From NCBI GenBank assembly GCA_039000515.1, contig JBCFYV010000001.1:54058410-54122409 (forward strand): a stretch of DNA of 64,000 bases, read 5' to 3'. Positions 33,991 to 45,840 of this stretch are shown here, in pieces. The position numbers and the translations under genes are program-made. The notes under the pieces were generated by a model that saw nothing but the letters and a program-made list of their open reading frames with translations, was not told where the DNA came from and made no database searches. This stretch comes from Timema cristinae (Eukaryota > Arthropoda > Insecta > Phasmatodea > Timematidae). Each line of letters begins with the position of its first letter. Positions within the stretch are counted from its first letter, which is position 1.

Positions 33991-34676
33991 ATCAAAGATA
34001 AGGGAGGAAAATATGTACTCATATTTTAAAATAAGTTTTGATCTATAATACACATTTTTTGACTAATCTTTATTAATAATTAGAAAAAAAAATCTTTCGA
34101 TTTATTTGACTGTAGAGAATAATAATAATAATATTTGTGTCCGTTGTCAAATACATACTGTATTTTCATTTTACAGATTTTTTTTAAGTTCATGTGATTC
34201 AACACAACGAAATGGTGGAGATGAGAAGAGATGTTTAGAGGGAGTGCACCACCATTAGTCCTTAGATAAGATAGGAAAGACGTGTATAAAACCAACTCCA
34301 CAATTCACTCTGACGTGATTTTATACTCTAGTGAATTGTGAGCGAGTTACTTTAAACATTAGACCAAGCTATTACCGGTGAGGGTAACATAATATTTCTC
34401 AGATAATTAATTACCTTCTAGTCTTATATACTGTACGTTAATAGTCCAGGAAATAGGTGTTCAAAACAATGGCATGCCTTGGAAAAAGTTTTGCGGGAGT
34501 TTTGGAAATTGGTGGGATTACTAGATCTTGAGGCGTTGTCTTCGAGCTCACATTTTGAAAAATTTTTGCTGAAATTCCCCCCCCCCCCCCCAAAATTAAT
34601 TCAAAAATTGTTTTTTTTTAAAATATCTTCGTTCCAATTTACTTTTAGAAAAAAATCAATTATTTACTAAATTAAA
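33991..34676. other. Intronic AT-rich stretch, nothing recognised
   Basis: Includes a poly-C run at about 34580-34591. No gene or known repeat seen. Confidence 0.45.
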
Positions 34677-34912
34677 GAGCCGCGTGATCTAACGCACTAC
34701 TCTAGCCTAGACTACCGTAGACGAGGAGATTGAGGTTCGAATCTCAGTCGGGTGTACTGAGGTTGTTTTTTCCAAAATAGTTTACCTCTCTCCCTCCACC
34801 ACAATGTGGGTACGCTTCTATAAATACAACCTTCCAAATCTCTAAAGCCATTAACGTAATTATTACATAGGAGTATAGCCCGAAAGGGTAGTAAGACGTG
34901 GTGCTAAAAAAT
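34677..34912 (+). mobile_element. SINE-B copy
   Basis: Head GCCGCGTGATCTAACGC, box B GGTTCGAATCTC, body CTCTCTCCCTCCACC, tail CGAAAGGGTAGTAAGACGTG. Confidence 0.83.
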
Positions 34913-34989
34913 ATTTAAATTGGCTCCATTAGTATGAATACGTGTGAATAAACCTGACGAGTTGTACAACGCGGAGCACAAGAAATTAA

Positions 34990-35300
34990 AACAAAAAGGA
35001 AACAAATGCTCCATTTAATGAGGACGTGGTCCAGCGTAGATTGAATCTCGCGTGGAGCTGCTATCAGAGGGGGCGACTGTGGTGGCGTCCGTGACGTCAT
35101 CCCCGCCTCTCTGACTTCCTGTTCCGGTTCCATCGACCCGCAGCCCTACTGGCAGGAACAGAAACTAGGTCACGTGGCATACCGCGCCATCTGTCATGGC
35201 TTCGTTTCATTGTCAGCTGCGATAAGGGCGACAGCTATCAGGCTATGCTATTGATTCTAGTCCTTATTGAATTTTAAGAGGTGACCCTCTTCACATGAAG
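34990..35300. promoter_or_regulatory. Intronic GC/CpG-rich block with CRE and E-box motifs
   Basis: An isolated GC-rich patch contains a perfect cAMP-response palindrome TGACGTCA (35092-35099) and an E-box CACGTG (35171-35176). No exon is supported. It could be an intronic enhancer or an alternative promoter; this is inference from composition and motifs. Confidence 0.3.
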
Positions 35301-35626
35301 CTACTTGTGGTTGAATGGGGACGACTTGTTGCCTGAAGCGTAAACTATACTTAGGACATAGGGAAAGATCCTTAGATGCTGTTTTATAGATATTACCGGT
35401 GTTTTCTTTTATTATTTTCATGAAACTACATTAATACACTATAATGTTTAAAAAAATGAGATGGCCCATCGGCTAGATAATTTTGTAATAATTAAAATTG
35501 ATAAAATATAAATAAATTGGAAAAAATAAACTAATGAAAGCTCACCTAGGAAAGAGGAAAAATGTGGGTTGAATCCAATGCACGAAGGTGACATCTTCTT
35601 TCTCTCATCTAACTTATATTGTAGAA

Positions 35627-35627
<1 letters not shown>

Positions 35628-35666
<39 letters not shown>
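35628..35666. repeat. (CA)n microsatellite
   Basis: Nineteen CA units in an otherwise unremarkable stretch (35301-36059) where I see no gene. Confidence 0.95.
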
Positions 35667-35669
<3 letters not shown>

Positions 35670-36059
35670 TATGCACGCACGTAGAGTATTTAGGCATTGT
35701 CACCTTCAGCAAACAGAAATAGAAGAGGAAATATACTTCACACAAACACTGAATTACTCCAAAAATTCAAGTCACAATGCCGAAATATTACTTTATTAGT
35801 GTTTAAATGTGTGTGTTTGTGTGACTACTTTAACTATAGAAGACAGAAGAAAGCAAGATGTTACCTTCCCAAATTATTCTTCTTTCCCCAGGTGAGCTTT
35901 CTTCATAAAATGTACACCTATTAGTTTATTTTTTTCCTTTTCTTATTTTTATCAATTTCCATTATTACAAAAGTAATACACTATAGCATGAAATATGTTC
36001 TTTCAATTAGTAACCTTCTCAATAATTTGTATTTTAGTTACTGTGTTTGTATTATATTC

Positions 36060-36880
36060 ATATGAACAAATAATGCTAATGTGCTAGGGATGAGGAAGAT
36101 TTGACTTAAAAGGAAGTGTACCAGCGTTTGCATGGAGTAAGAGTAGAAACTCCTTTAGGGAAGGCCACCCTCAACACACCCAACCGGGATTTGAACCCAG
36201 CTATCACCGTCAACGTCAGTCTAGTCTATTTGGAGAATGACGCCTTTGACTTTTAAACCATTGAAGTGCGTCTTCCCAAACTTAATCAAAATCAAATTTA
36301 AAAAAAAACTTACCGTGTATTTTAATTTATATCTTAGTGAATGACTTGCACTGGTAGACACGCAGACAAAGGCGTTAGTCTCATTCCTTTTGGTTTGCTC
36401 TTGAGGGAGGTAAGGGCTCAAATTCTGATGCGCTTAAAATAGTTCGCTAAACGTAAATGCTGGTACACTTATTCTAAATTGCACCTTTCTCTTCCATATC
36501 CTACTGGTTAAAATGTTAATAAAATCGAAGGATAGTAAGACATGAAGTACAAAAGGAAAAGTCTAAGTTAAGAAGAAAGTCTGAGTTCGAATACCGTCAG
36601 GGAGGGTGTTTTTCCACATGTAATTTCTAACTGTAGTTTTAAAGACATATTTTTAAAAAGTTCCCCACCACATCTCACTCCCGTTTGGGCTTTAGGGACA
36701 TATTAATAACACTAACGGTATGGAGATGAGGAAGATATAATTATAGGAGATGTACCCCATTTACGGGAAGGTAGAGTGGGAAACTATTTTGGAAAAAGTA
36801 CTCTCAGTATACTCAGTATAGTTGGGACTCTCCTTCAATTAGACTGACATTTAGGTTTCGTGTGCAACATTACGGGCAGA
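36060..36880. mobile_element. Cluster of SINE-B fragments
   Basis: At least three decayed copies: minus strand about 36075-36258 (box B-like GGTTCAAATCCC), plus strand about 36350-36560 (tail GGATAGTAAGACATGAAGTA), and minus strand about 36700-36860, with a short piece near 36580. Boundaries are approximate. Confidence 0.6.
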
Positions 36881-36954
36881 AACAATTGAGTTTATAGAGT
36901 CCCCGATGGGAAACAGGTAACCCAATAATGTGCTATTTACGATTATGGGTCTCT

Positions 36955-37872
36955 TTTGATGTATGTGTACAAAGAGAGTGGAACTCATCCCCAGCTGTCA
37001 CAACCCACCTAGAGTCTGTTATCCATGTTTGATGTATGTGAGTGTACAAAGAGAGTGTAACTCATCCCCGGCTGTCACAACCCACCTAGAGCCTGTTATC
37101 CATGTTTGATGTATGTGAGTGTACAAAGAGAGTGGAACTCATCCCCAGCTGTCACAACCACCTAGAGTCTGTTATCCATGTTTGATGTATGTGAGTGTAC
37201 AAAGAGAGTGGAACTCATCCCCAGCTGTCACAACCCACCTAGAGTCTGTTATCCATGTTTGATGTATGTGAGTGTACAAAGAGAGTGTAACTCATCCCCA
37301 GCTGTCACAACCCACCTAGAGCCTGTTATCCATGTTTGATGTATGTGGTGTACAAAGAGAGTGGAACTCATCCCCAGCTGTCACAACCCACCTAGAGCCT
37401 GTTATCCATGTTTGATGTATGTGAGTGTACAAAGAGAGTGGAACTCATCCCCAGGTGTCACAACCCACCTAGAGCCTGTTATCTATGTTTAATGTATGTG
37501 AGTGTACAAAGAGAGTGGAACTCATCCCCAGCTGTCACAACCCACCTAGAGTCTGTTATCCATGTTTGATGTATGTGAGTGTACAAAGAGAGTGGAACTC
37601 ATCCCCAGCTGTCACAACCCACCTAGAGCCTGTTATCCATGTTTGATGTATGTGAGTGTACAAAGAGAGTGGAACTCATCCCCAGCTGTCACAACCTACC
37701 TAGAGCCTGTTATCCATGTTTGATGTATGTGAGTGTACAAAGAGAGTGGAACTCATCCCCAGCTGTCACAACCTACCTAGAGCCTGTTATCCATGTTTGA
37801 TGTATGTGAGTGTACAAAGAGAGTGGAACTCATCCCCAGCTGTCACAACCTACCTAGAGCCTGTTATTCATC
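36955..37872 (+). repeat. 77-bp minisatellite, about 12 copies
   Basis: Unit of 77 bases containing GTTTGATGTATGTGAGTG, TACAAAGAGAGTGGAACTC, CCCCAGCTGTCACAACC and ACCTAGAGCCTGTTATC. Copies are over 95% alike except the edges; variants include GTGTAACTC for GTGGAACTC and GAGTCTG for GAGCCTG. 77 is not a multiple of three, so no long protein repeat results. Confidence 0.97.
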
Positions 37873-38334
37873 TTTGGAAGCTCTGCTCTAATCCAACCAT
37901 TATCAGCTCGCTCTATACATGACCTTTCAAGCATCTCTGGATCATAATTAGTAATTATCTATATTCCCAGGTACAACCCAGGGGTTTCATGCACCCTAGG
38001 TGACATTCAAGATTTGCACCCAAGTTGTATTCTGTATAATATAAATAAACCGCTTCCCATGATGACTCAAAAGGGTGGAAAAAAAGAGATAAATAATTCA
38101 AACCTAAGTGGAGACTCATCTCTAAATCAATGTGTGCAAAAATATCATCGCTTCTTCTCTTACTTTTATCTTAATATCTACGGAAGCTTTTAATAAAATA
38201 TCAAATTGAATCGTCGACAAAGAAACCTCGAATGTCCTAAAACAAAGTGATTATGCGTTTGTATTATATCCTTTATGTTATGTTATGCTTTTATGTCATG
38301 CTGAATAAAAATGTAAAAAAAAAGGTTTCCCGTT
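37873..38334. other. Intronic stretch, nothing recognised
   Basis: No gene or repeat that I can support. Confidence 0.5.
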
Positions 38335-38580
38335 TCGATGGTCAAATACTCTAATGCGTAACTCTGATAATAGATTGTACTGCCGATTACGAAGAGATCT
38401 GGGTTCAAATCTCAGTCGACTGTATTGAAGGTTTGATTTTTCCTAAAAAAAAAAAAAAAATGCTTTCCCTCCATGTAAATGCAGTAAGACCTTATTTAAA
38501 TTCAACCTTTCTCATTCCTAACACCAGCGCAATTAGTTATGTATTTTACCTGGACGGGTAGAAATACGTAAAAAAAAGCT
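38335..38580 (+). mobile_element. SINE-B copy, diverged
   Basis: Box B GGTTCAAATCTC, TTTTTCCTAAAA with an expanded A run, tail GGACGGGTAGAAATACG. Confidence 0.75.
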
Positions 38581-38659
38581 AATCTATTTTTTAAGCTCTT
38601 GAGGCTGGTACTTGAGATAAGCGTTTACAAATGAGAGGGTACACAACTGTTATTTTTTT

Positions 38660-38905
38660 AGCCCCGCGTCTTACTACCCGTTTGGGTTTCACGCCTATGT
38701 ACTAATCACGCTAATGGTTTTAGGGATTAGGAAGTTTATATTTATAGGAAGTGCACGCACATTCACTTGGAGGGAGAATAGAAAACCATTTAGGATAAAT
38801 CACCCTCAATAGACCCGAGCAAGATTCGAACCTCAATCTTCCCACAATCGGCCATATTTTATACTGTGAGGGTGACACCTTTGACCATGCGGCCATCAAA
38901 GTGGG
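38660..38905 (-). mobile_element. SINE-B (B2 head), full length
   Basis: Tail AGTAAGACGCGGGGCTA at the left; body; box B GGTTCGAATCTT; head GGCCGCATGGTCAAAGGTG at the right. Confidence 0.85.
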
Positions 38906-39235
38906 TAAATATTTTGTTCAACTGGTGGTTCGGCTATATACACGTTTTTTTAAGGCCAGAGAAGTGACGGCAGGAAATATCTCATAAACGAAGCGTCGGA
39001 CGACATATTTATGTTTTCTTGAGAGGTTCTACTTGTTTATTCTCGTGTTTAAACGTTTAACACAAGAATTATTCAACTTAGCCGCCATTCCTTAATCAAC
39101 TAGTTAACAAGGTGTACGTTCCGCATTGATGGGCACGCGGACTAGATGTCAAGCTCATCTAGTCTGATTTGTAATTTCTAAGGAGACCATGGTTCGAATA
39201 CTGTATGTGTGTACATAGATTGATTTTTGTTTTAA

Positions 39236-39615
39236 GGTGAAATGGAAGGGAATGCGAGAAAAGGTAAGTGTTTTTGCGGTTTCTATGGGGGAGCTTTTTT
39301 TTGGCCAAAATAAATAAAATAATGCTCAAATACAAACATATAATTTAATTTTCTTCGTATGGTGACCTCAACATTTCTTGAATATCTGTTGAGAGTGTCC
39401 TGGAATATAATGGCAACTTTTTATCTTTATTTAAATATTTCTCTTCTAATGCCATATGCTCATGACAGATATTCAGGAACTGTTGATATCACCGTGTGAA
39501 GAAAATTTAACTCTGTTTATACTGGAGCAATATTTGATTGGTTTTGACCAAAAAATGTTTTGTCATAAAAACTGCAAAAACACTGGCCTATTTTCACGTC
39601 CCTTTATATCCCACC
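39236..39615. mobile_element. Long-TIR MITE, copy 1
   Basis: Ends are inverted repeats of about 55 bases: left with GAGAAAAGGTAAGTGTTTTTG, right with its near complement CAAAAACACTGGCCTATTTT. The inside has CCAAAATAAATAAAAT and GACAGATATTCAGGAAC shared with copy 2. Left flank is TTAA; the right flank is CTAA. No transposase. Confidence 0.8.
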
Positions 39616-39841
39616 TAAATGGGTATTAACTCTATCTCGTCACTAAAATTTGGGAACATTTACTTTAAATTGTATCTTATTATTTTTTATACCCCCTCAA
39701 TTAGCGTGAATGCAGAGTTAGCCCGGGAGAGTATTACGATGAGAAGCACAACAAAATATACCTTTCATATATCCATACGCCAAACCATGTGTTGTGAGCT
39801 GTCTCTTTTGAAAGATGGAATCAATTTTTACCAAACATATA

Positions 39842-40126
39842 TTATTATTAGTAGTAGTAGTAGCACCGCGTCTTACTACCCATTCGGGTTATACGCACTT
39901 ACGCTAATGTGTAATGGTAGGGTGATTGTGAGATGAAATGAAGGACCTACAGTTTAACGTGGAATCCGAACCACGGTGGAGGCCTGGCATTCCCCACATT
40001 CACAAGATGTCTTGTCAGAGGTGAAGGAAGGGTTTGGTAATCAGATAAATCTGTACCGGACCGAGGATTGAACCCCGGCCGCCAGCACAGAAGTCTGACA
40101 CCTTACCCCTAGACCACCAGGTCACC
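39842..40126 (-). mobile_element. SINE-A, full length
   Basis: Tail repeat is AGT-type here; conserved tail, body, box B GGTTCAATCC, and head box A at the right end. Target duplication not clear. Confidence 0.93.
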
Positions 40127-40959
40127 ACACAGTCACTATATAATTAGCGCCTTGGAAACATTTACCTGCTTTATAAAATTACCCCTTTCTTGTATCCTAT
40201 TCTAAATAGACATGGTCTTCCATGGACTGTTATAATCTACATCCTGAAGGAAGACTAAGTCTAATAGACTAGGTTGTAAATGATTTCTAAAAAAAATAGG
40301 TTTAAAAAACTACTTCAAGATAAAAATAATAAATTCGTGACACTTTAGGACTATCGTTTGAATTATTTAAGAAGTTCGTGGTTTTAGTTTCAATGCTATA
40401 TCTTTAAAATTCAGTGATAAACGTAATATAGCTAACATTGGTAATACTATCTTGCCCTGCCGTGACGTCACAGGTAGGTAACGTCCTTCATAGAGAAACC
40501 GGATAAGATGGGCCCGACACCTTTGTCTACGGTCTTACAGGACCTGGAATACATTTGTCATTGCTGATTAATATCCATTTATTTATATTTGCTCTATAAG
40601 GTTTCCCTTATAATGATCTCACTCACTCTAGTGGCAACATTTACTTGGGAATATGTTGGCTGTAGCTCATTACGCTCTATTAATATATTTTGACAAGATT
40701 AGCATTTGAAGATTGTATGATCTTAAGCTATGGATACAGCTGTATCTAACATTATATTCGCTTAGTTGAAACATGACATATGAATACGGGATTAGAGACC
40801 GGAAGCTGGATAGCCCAGGGATAGAGCATTAGCGTGTTAAAACAAGGGTCCAGGGCTTAATCTTCCTGCCAGGTGTAATTTTACAACTTAATCAACTTGA
40901 TGGCGGTATTAGTAATTTATGATTATTCCATCTCCATGTACTCTGTTAGTCATATTATT
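40127..40959. other. Intronic stretch with a tRNA-like head remnant
   Basis: A plus-strand segment near 40805-40870 (GATAGCCCAGGGATAGAGCA and GGGCTTAATCTTCC) looks like a SINE or tRNA head remnant. Nothing else recognised. Confidence 0.4.
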
Positions 40960-41800
40960 ACTATTAGGGGCTTTGTATTACAACGGGTCCATTCGTTTTG
41001 TAAGTGAACTTGGACCACCAATGCGCCTTGTCCTCCGCCTCTTCCTTCAGCTCCCAGAAAATTCCTCTTTCCTTCAAGTAATACAATATTTTAATCCTCC
41101 TCCTTCCAAAGATCCCATTTCCTTCAACATTTCCTTCTGTGACGTCGTGCAGAAAACAGTTTCTTTAAGGATGTGTTCGGTCCATTTATTTTTGTACCGA
41201 ATAATCACATCCAAAATGGATCTTTTCTCACCCACTCTTCTTAGGACTTCTTCATTTGTCACCCTGTTTGTCCACCTGATCTCAAGTATTCTCCAGCACC
41301 ACATTTCAAAGCTATTCCAAGTATTTATCTTCCTTATTCCTAAGAGTTTAAGTTTCTGCTCATACAGCGCGATGCTTATAAATGTAGCATTTCATCAGTA
41401 TCTTCCTCAGTTCCGAACTCAACTTGCTGGTCAGCAGTAACCTCTTCTTGTTGAAAGTTTATTTGGCAATGGTGATCCTTGACCTGATTTCTTTGGTACA
41501 GTAAGCATCATTTCTCAGCAGACTTTCCAGGTGTTTGAACTGCTTTCTGCTTTCCAACTCATGGTTTCCATTTTTATTATAAGAGGTTCTTCATTTTTTG
41601 AAATCCCCATCACTTTTGACTTCTCGATGGTGATATCCATGCCGTATATTCTGCCAGTTTTCACTAGCTGGTCCATAACTATCCTCAGCTATTCTTCATT
41701 TCTGACCAGCAATGTTAGTCATATACATTCCGATTATCCTGAAAGGCTGCAAGCTTACCTTGATGGGTAACACTATGATGCAGCCTACAATATAGGGTCA
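40960..41800 (-). mobile_element. LINE fragment, RT palm to C-terminus
   Basis: Minus-strand pieces in order: GRIYGMDITIEKSKVMGISK, KSGQGS and the KLSSELRK segment, MKCYIYSIALYEQKL-like, SFEMWCWRILEIRWTNRV, TNEEVLRRVGEKRSILD, KNKWTEHIL. This matches the common animal LINE C-terminal region (EKSKVM, LYG.ETWTL, EMWCWRRM.KI.WT, NEEVLRRV, W.GHILR). Frameshifts separate the pieces. Confidence 0.87.
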
Positions 41801-42625
41801 TGTTTTAGTAGGCCAAGTCAAGACTATTACTTTTAGGGGTAAATGGAGTGTACAATTAACTACAGTGCGAAGGTCAGCTAAAAGTCGATTACAAAATCAC
41901 CAATGGCTGTGGTTTCCAATTATATATATCCTTAAATGCCCAATGAATTCCACACGTTCATCTTAGTCTTTGCCTTAATCTATGAGTATAAACTGACCCT
42001 GAGCAGAGGAATATTCCTGGTTGGCTCATTAGTGGAGCGTTGTTGAACTGGTTCAAGTTTGAATTACATCGGTTAATGCGTTAAAAAGATACCGTGAGAC
42101 AGTTTGGGGCCCTCACCGATAGCACACCATGTACTGAAGCACGATCATTTATTCATCTGGGTCAAAAAAGAGTTATTTGTTAAAAAAAAAAACTACAAAA
42201 ATACTGACCTTAACTCTCATTCCCTTCGACCCAACTTGAAAGTGCGAACTTTGAAAATTTAATGTAGGTGTATTTCTGTCCCCTCTTCCCTCCTATGGCG
42301 AGGTGTGGTAACCAAGCAGGTGGATGCCCCAAGTTCCCAGGTGGCTACGCTCCAGGTGGTGACGCACCGAATCAAACCGACGAAGAATAAATTAGTCCGT
42401 CACGTCAGTGGCGATTCCTGGAGTGTTGCCAGGGGAGGGCACGGCTTCCAGTGACTAGTTCCCACGCGCTCACTATCGTAATTGTCCAGCGTTGCCAACT
42501 GTAAGATGTTGATACCATATCGGCATTCTGAAAGAAATAAACTTTTTATAATATATATATATATAGGGCATGCATTGTTAATAATAATAATATTTTACTA
42601 GTATATTATTATCTCTTTAAAAGTA
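41801..42625. other. Intronic stretch with MITE and possible hAT end fragments
   Basis: A segment near 42185-42245 (CTACAAAAATACTGACC) matches one end of the long-TIR MITE. CAGTGGCGATTCCTGGAGTG at 42409-42428 looks like a hAT terminus, but no partner end was found. Confidence 0.4.
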
Positions 42626-43165
42626 CAGTAAACTCCCGATTATATGTTGGCGGATTATCCGCTTTGCGGCCTACCGCGGCATCAACAACAACAGGGGATA
42701 CGTTTTTGGAAAACGCCGCGTTGATGGAGAATACAGGGCTTCCGATTGTAGTACTAAGTAAATCCTTAGGGAAGAGATAATGGCCAAAGAGGCAAAAAGT
42801 TTATTCAAGGGGGTTTTACCTGCTTAATTATCTGGAACAAGACAACAGGCTCTTATCTAACAGGCTGATATAACGGAAAATACATAGGGGGATAGTGAAA
42901 AAGAAAGCCGTTGCAATGAAGACTAATACATACGTTTTTAAGCGATGTGTTCATTTTATGCATACTGTACATTGATTAAAAAAAATATTCCCTTGGTGCG
43001 CGAAATATAATTATGTGTTCATAGACGCAGTCACGATAGGTGAGTACTTGTTTGAAATGAATGTGCTACAATCTCTCGTTTTACTAAATATTCGGATTAT
43101 CCGTGGTTTTGTGTTTTCTGCAGCACTAGTTCCCTCCTTTACTGCAGATAATCGGGAGTTAACTG
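42626..43165. mobile_element. Pogo/Tigger-like MITE
   Basis: 540 bases bounded by CAGTAAACTCCCGATTAT (left) and ATAATCGGGAGTTAACTG (right), imperfect inverted repeats of 18 bases, flanked by TA (42624-42625 and 43166-43167). CAGT start, GGATTATCCG subterminal motifs and TA duplication fit pogo/Tigger elements of the Tc1/mariner superfamily. No transposase recognised, so non-autonomous. Confidence 0.82.
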
Positions 43166-43272
43166 TAATTGTAATATCATCTAGGGAGTTAACTGTAATT
43201 GTAATATCATCTAGGGAGTTAACTGTAATTGTAATATCTCTAGGGAGTTAACTGTAATTGTAATATCATCTA
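43154..43272 (+). repeat. 30-bp tandem repeat built from the MITE end
   Basis: Four copies of a 30-base unit: GGGAGTTAACTG (the last 12 bases of the MITE) plus TAATTGTAATATCATCTA (18 bases of flank). The third copy has lost two bases. Confidence 0.93.
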
Positions 43273-45772
43273 TCACAAGTGACCCGCAGCAGATTACACT
43301 ACCCTACGCATAAATATATGAACATGTTTTAGTAACGTTTATACTGTCAAAAAATCTTCTTTCTATATCAATCGGACTGTATTTGTATTATAATTTCCCT
43401 TTTATTGCACTCGTTGGATCCTATGTTGAAATAATACGCGAATTATAGTAACCAGTCAAACCAAAGTGGCAATATGACTCATTACTTGGCAAAACAAAAT
43501 TTGCACACCCTTCTTACTGATTTGCTTGTGTGTATAGGAGTACATTTATTCAAAACTATTTTAAATAGAATATGTATTTATTTAAAGTGCGATTTTGTTT
43601 TTAAACTGTTTTTATATAGAATTTCTAGCTTTACGGCGAAGGAATAATAATAAAAAAAAAAATGGGTGTGTGTACTTATGTACGCGCGTGAAAGTTATAC
43701 TTCTTTGGCATCATTAAATAAACTAAAAGAATCTTAGATTGATGAATAAGATTTATTGTATGGAATTATATATTAGAAATTAATAATAAATATTTAAAAT
43801 TGAAAATTAATAATTTAATAATATATATATAATTATTAAAAATAAAATTTAGAAAATAATAAATATATATGACATAATTTATACTAAATATTATAAGATT
43901 CTTAATTTTTAAAAATATTTATTATTGATTATTTAATATTTTAAAAGTAAATGAATAAATTTAATAATAAATTCAAAAATTGAATTTAAGTTTATTCATT
44001 TTTTAAATATTTATTATTTTCTTAATTTAATATTCACTTTTCATATTTATCAAAAAGTTTTCATTAAATTTGTTCATTTATTTTTATAAATATTTATTAT
44101 TTATTCAATTTAATAATAAATATTAAAAATTAATACTTTAATTTGAGTTCGATTTAAATTTTTATCACAAATTTTTTATTAAATGTTTTATTAATTTTAT
44201 TTCTTTATTTTGTAAATATTAAATAACCAATAATAAATATTTAACAATAATAATTTAATAATATTCAGTATTAATTATGTTAAATTAAAATAAATAATAC
44301 ATATGGATAGTTAACCTCAATTATATTGGAGCACTTGAAAAAGTCTATAAGCACAATTTTTTTCACTAATATTTACGAATAGTAAATAATATTAATCAAA
44401 ATATTCAATTTAAATCACTACTGAATATAATTTATTAGCATATATATAATTCGAACTTGTATGAAACTAAAACACGTGTTGTGAATGTAGAAACTAGAAA
44501 CATGTGGATAAATATTATATATATGAAAACACTGATCAGAGACGACGATCGTACCAACATGCGCGACTAACAGAGGTTCTATTTCTATTTTGTTGGTAGC
44601 TTTTTTTTTTCGAGACTTAATGAGCGGTTTAACTTCAACCTGTTACTTTTGTGTTACGGTGATGCGCGCGCATCTTAAAATTTCACTCTCATCATTTTTT
44701 CATAACGCGCCTAAAGAAGTATAACTTCAACAATTAAATCAACAAAATAAATTTGAGGGGGTAAATGTTTTGATCCAAAAAGTACTCAATTAACTTGATT
44801 TTTTTTAAATTTGCTACGAGGGATTTGAAAGATGAGCAAACCAATTATAAATCTCCTTGGAAACTAGTTTTTTTTGTAATAGAAACAAACACGAAGAATA
44901 AATATATAATTTGACAAGAAAATGTATTGTATGCATTTTTGGAACTAATATTGTTAGCTAAAGGCTCGAAGTCAAAGAGTTTGTTTTCATTAACTTTATG
45001 GGGTTGCGTGTGAATGTGTAACGTTTAAAAGAGCTAGTCTGATATATTAATGTTTGTACTCCACCATTAGGGTGACTTGCGATATTACGATTGAATTGGG
45101 TACAAGTTTGCTGTTCTGTATTATAATAATTAAAAAGGGATGATGTCTTATTTTAGAAATTAAAAGTTCGAGTGTTTTATAGTTATTTTTATTTTAAGTG
45201 GATAAACAGTTTTTTGCTGGATATTTCACACATTGTAGATTTTAATAAAAGCCCGATTATTACTTTATATGCATGATAATTCCCGACACGTGAGATTTAT
45301 AACACAAATCAAGATGTCATAGACTCTACCTACACGGCTCCTCGCCAGGAAGGAAAGTTAAGAGATGCGTACCCTGAAGGGGTATATCAAGCGACATTTC
45401 CTTCTCGAAGCTTCCTAAAAGAAAAAAGGTGTGGTCATCCAGGTGCGTTTCTGTCCACAAAACTGCGTTGTCTTTTTAAACAGAGACGTAGGAAGATGTC
45501 GCCATACCTTGCAACTTAACAACTTAACACAAATAAATCTTACTACCCGCTCTCAAATAAAATATCGTAATTTTGAATAAAGATGTGAATAATAAATTAT
45601 TGAGATGTATAATTTCATATAATTACAAATGAGATATATTTAGTTGTGTTTCATGGTACTAAGCCAACAGCACAATTTTGTTTGTATAATACGACACTTA
45701 CTATATAATGTTTCTTTCAATTTACTTATTTTTGTTTCTTATATATTAGATCTATGCGTACATTAACACTTT
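43273..45772. other. Very AT-rich intronic stretch
   Basis: 43640-44320 is almost pure A/T, made of TTAATAATAAATATT-like words with no fixed period that I can define. No gene seen. The remainder is ordinary AT-rich intron. Confidence 0.55.
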
Positions 45773-45840
45773 TAAGGTTTGTCTGCGTATTTGAACTTAT
45801 GTGGATATTTTGGTAAATTCAAATACGCAGACAAACCTTA
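45773..45840. other. Perfect 23-bp hairpin
   Basis: TAAGGTTTGTCTGCGTATTT plus GAA at 45773-45795 is perfectly complementary to 45818-45840, with a 22-base loop. Size is close to a pre-miRNA, though the stem has no bulges. It could also be a short recent inversion or a tiny foldback element. Confidence 0.8.

Noticed and set aside
36955..37872. CRISPR-like array
   Set aside because: Repeats are contiguous with no unique spacers, in a eukaryotic setting; this is a minisatellite.
40919..41440. 173-codon plus-strand hydrophobic frame
   Set aside because: It is the antisense of a LINE reverse-transcriptase fragment that reads clearly on the minus strand.
42402..42540. Second hAT element starting CAGTGGCGATTCC
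   Set aside because: No matching opposite terminus or 8-bp duplication could be found, so only a possible fragment is noted.
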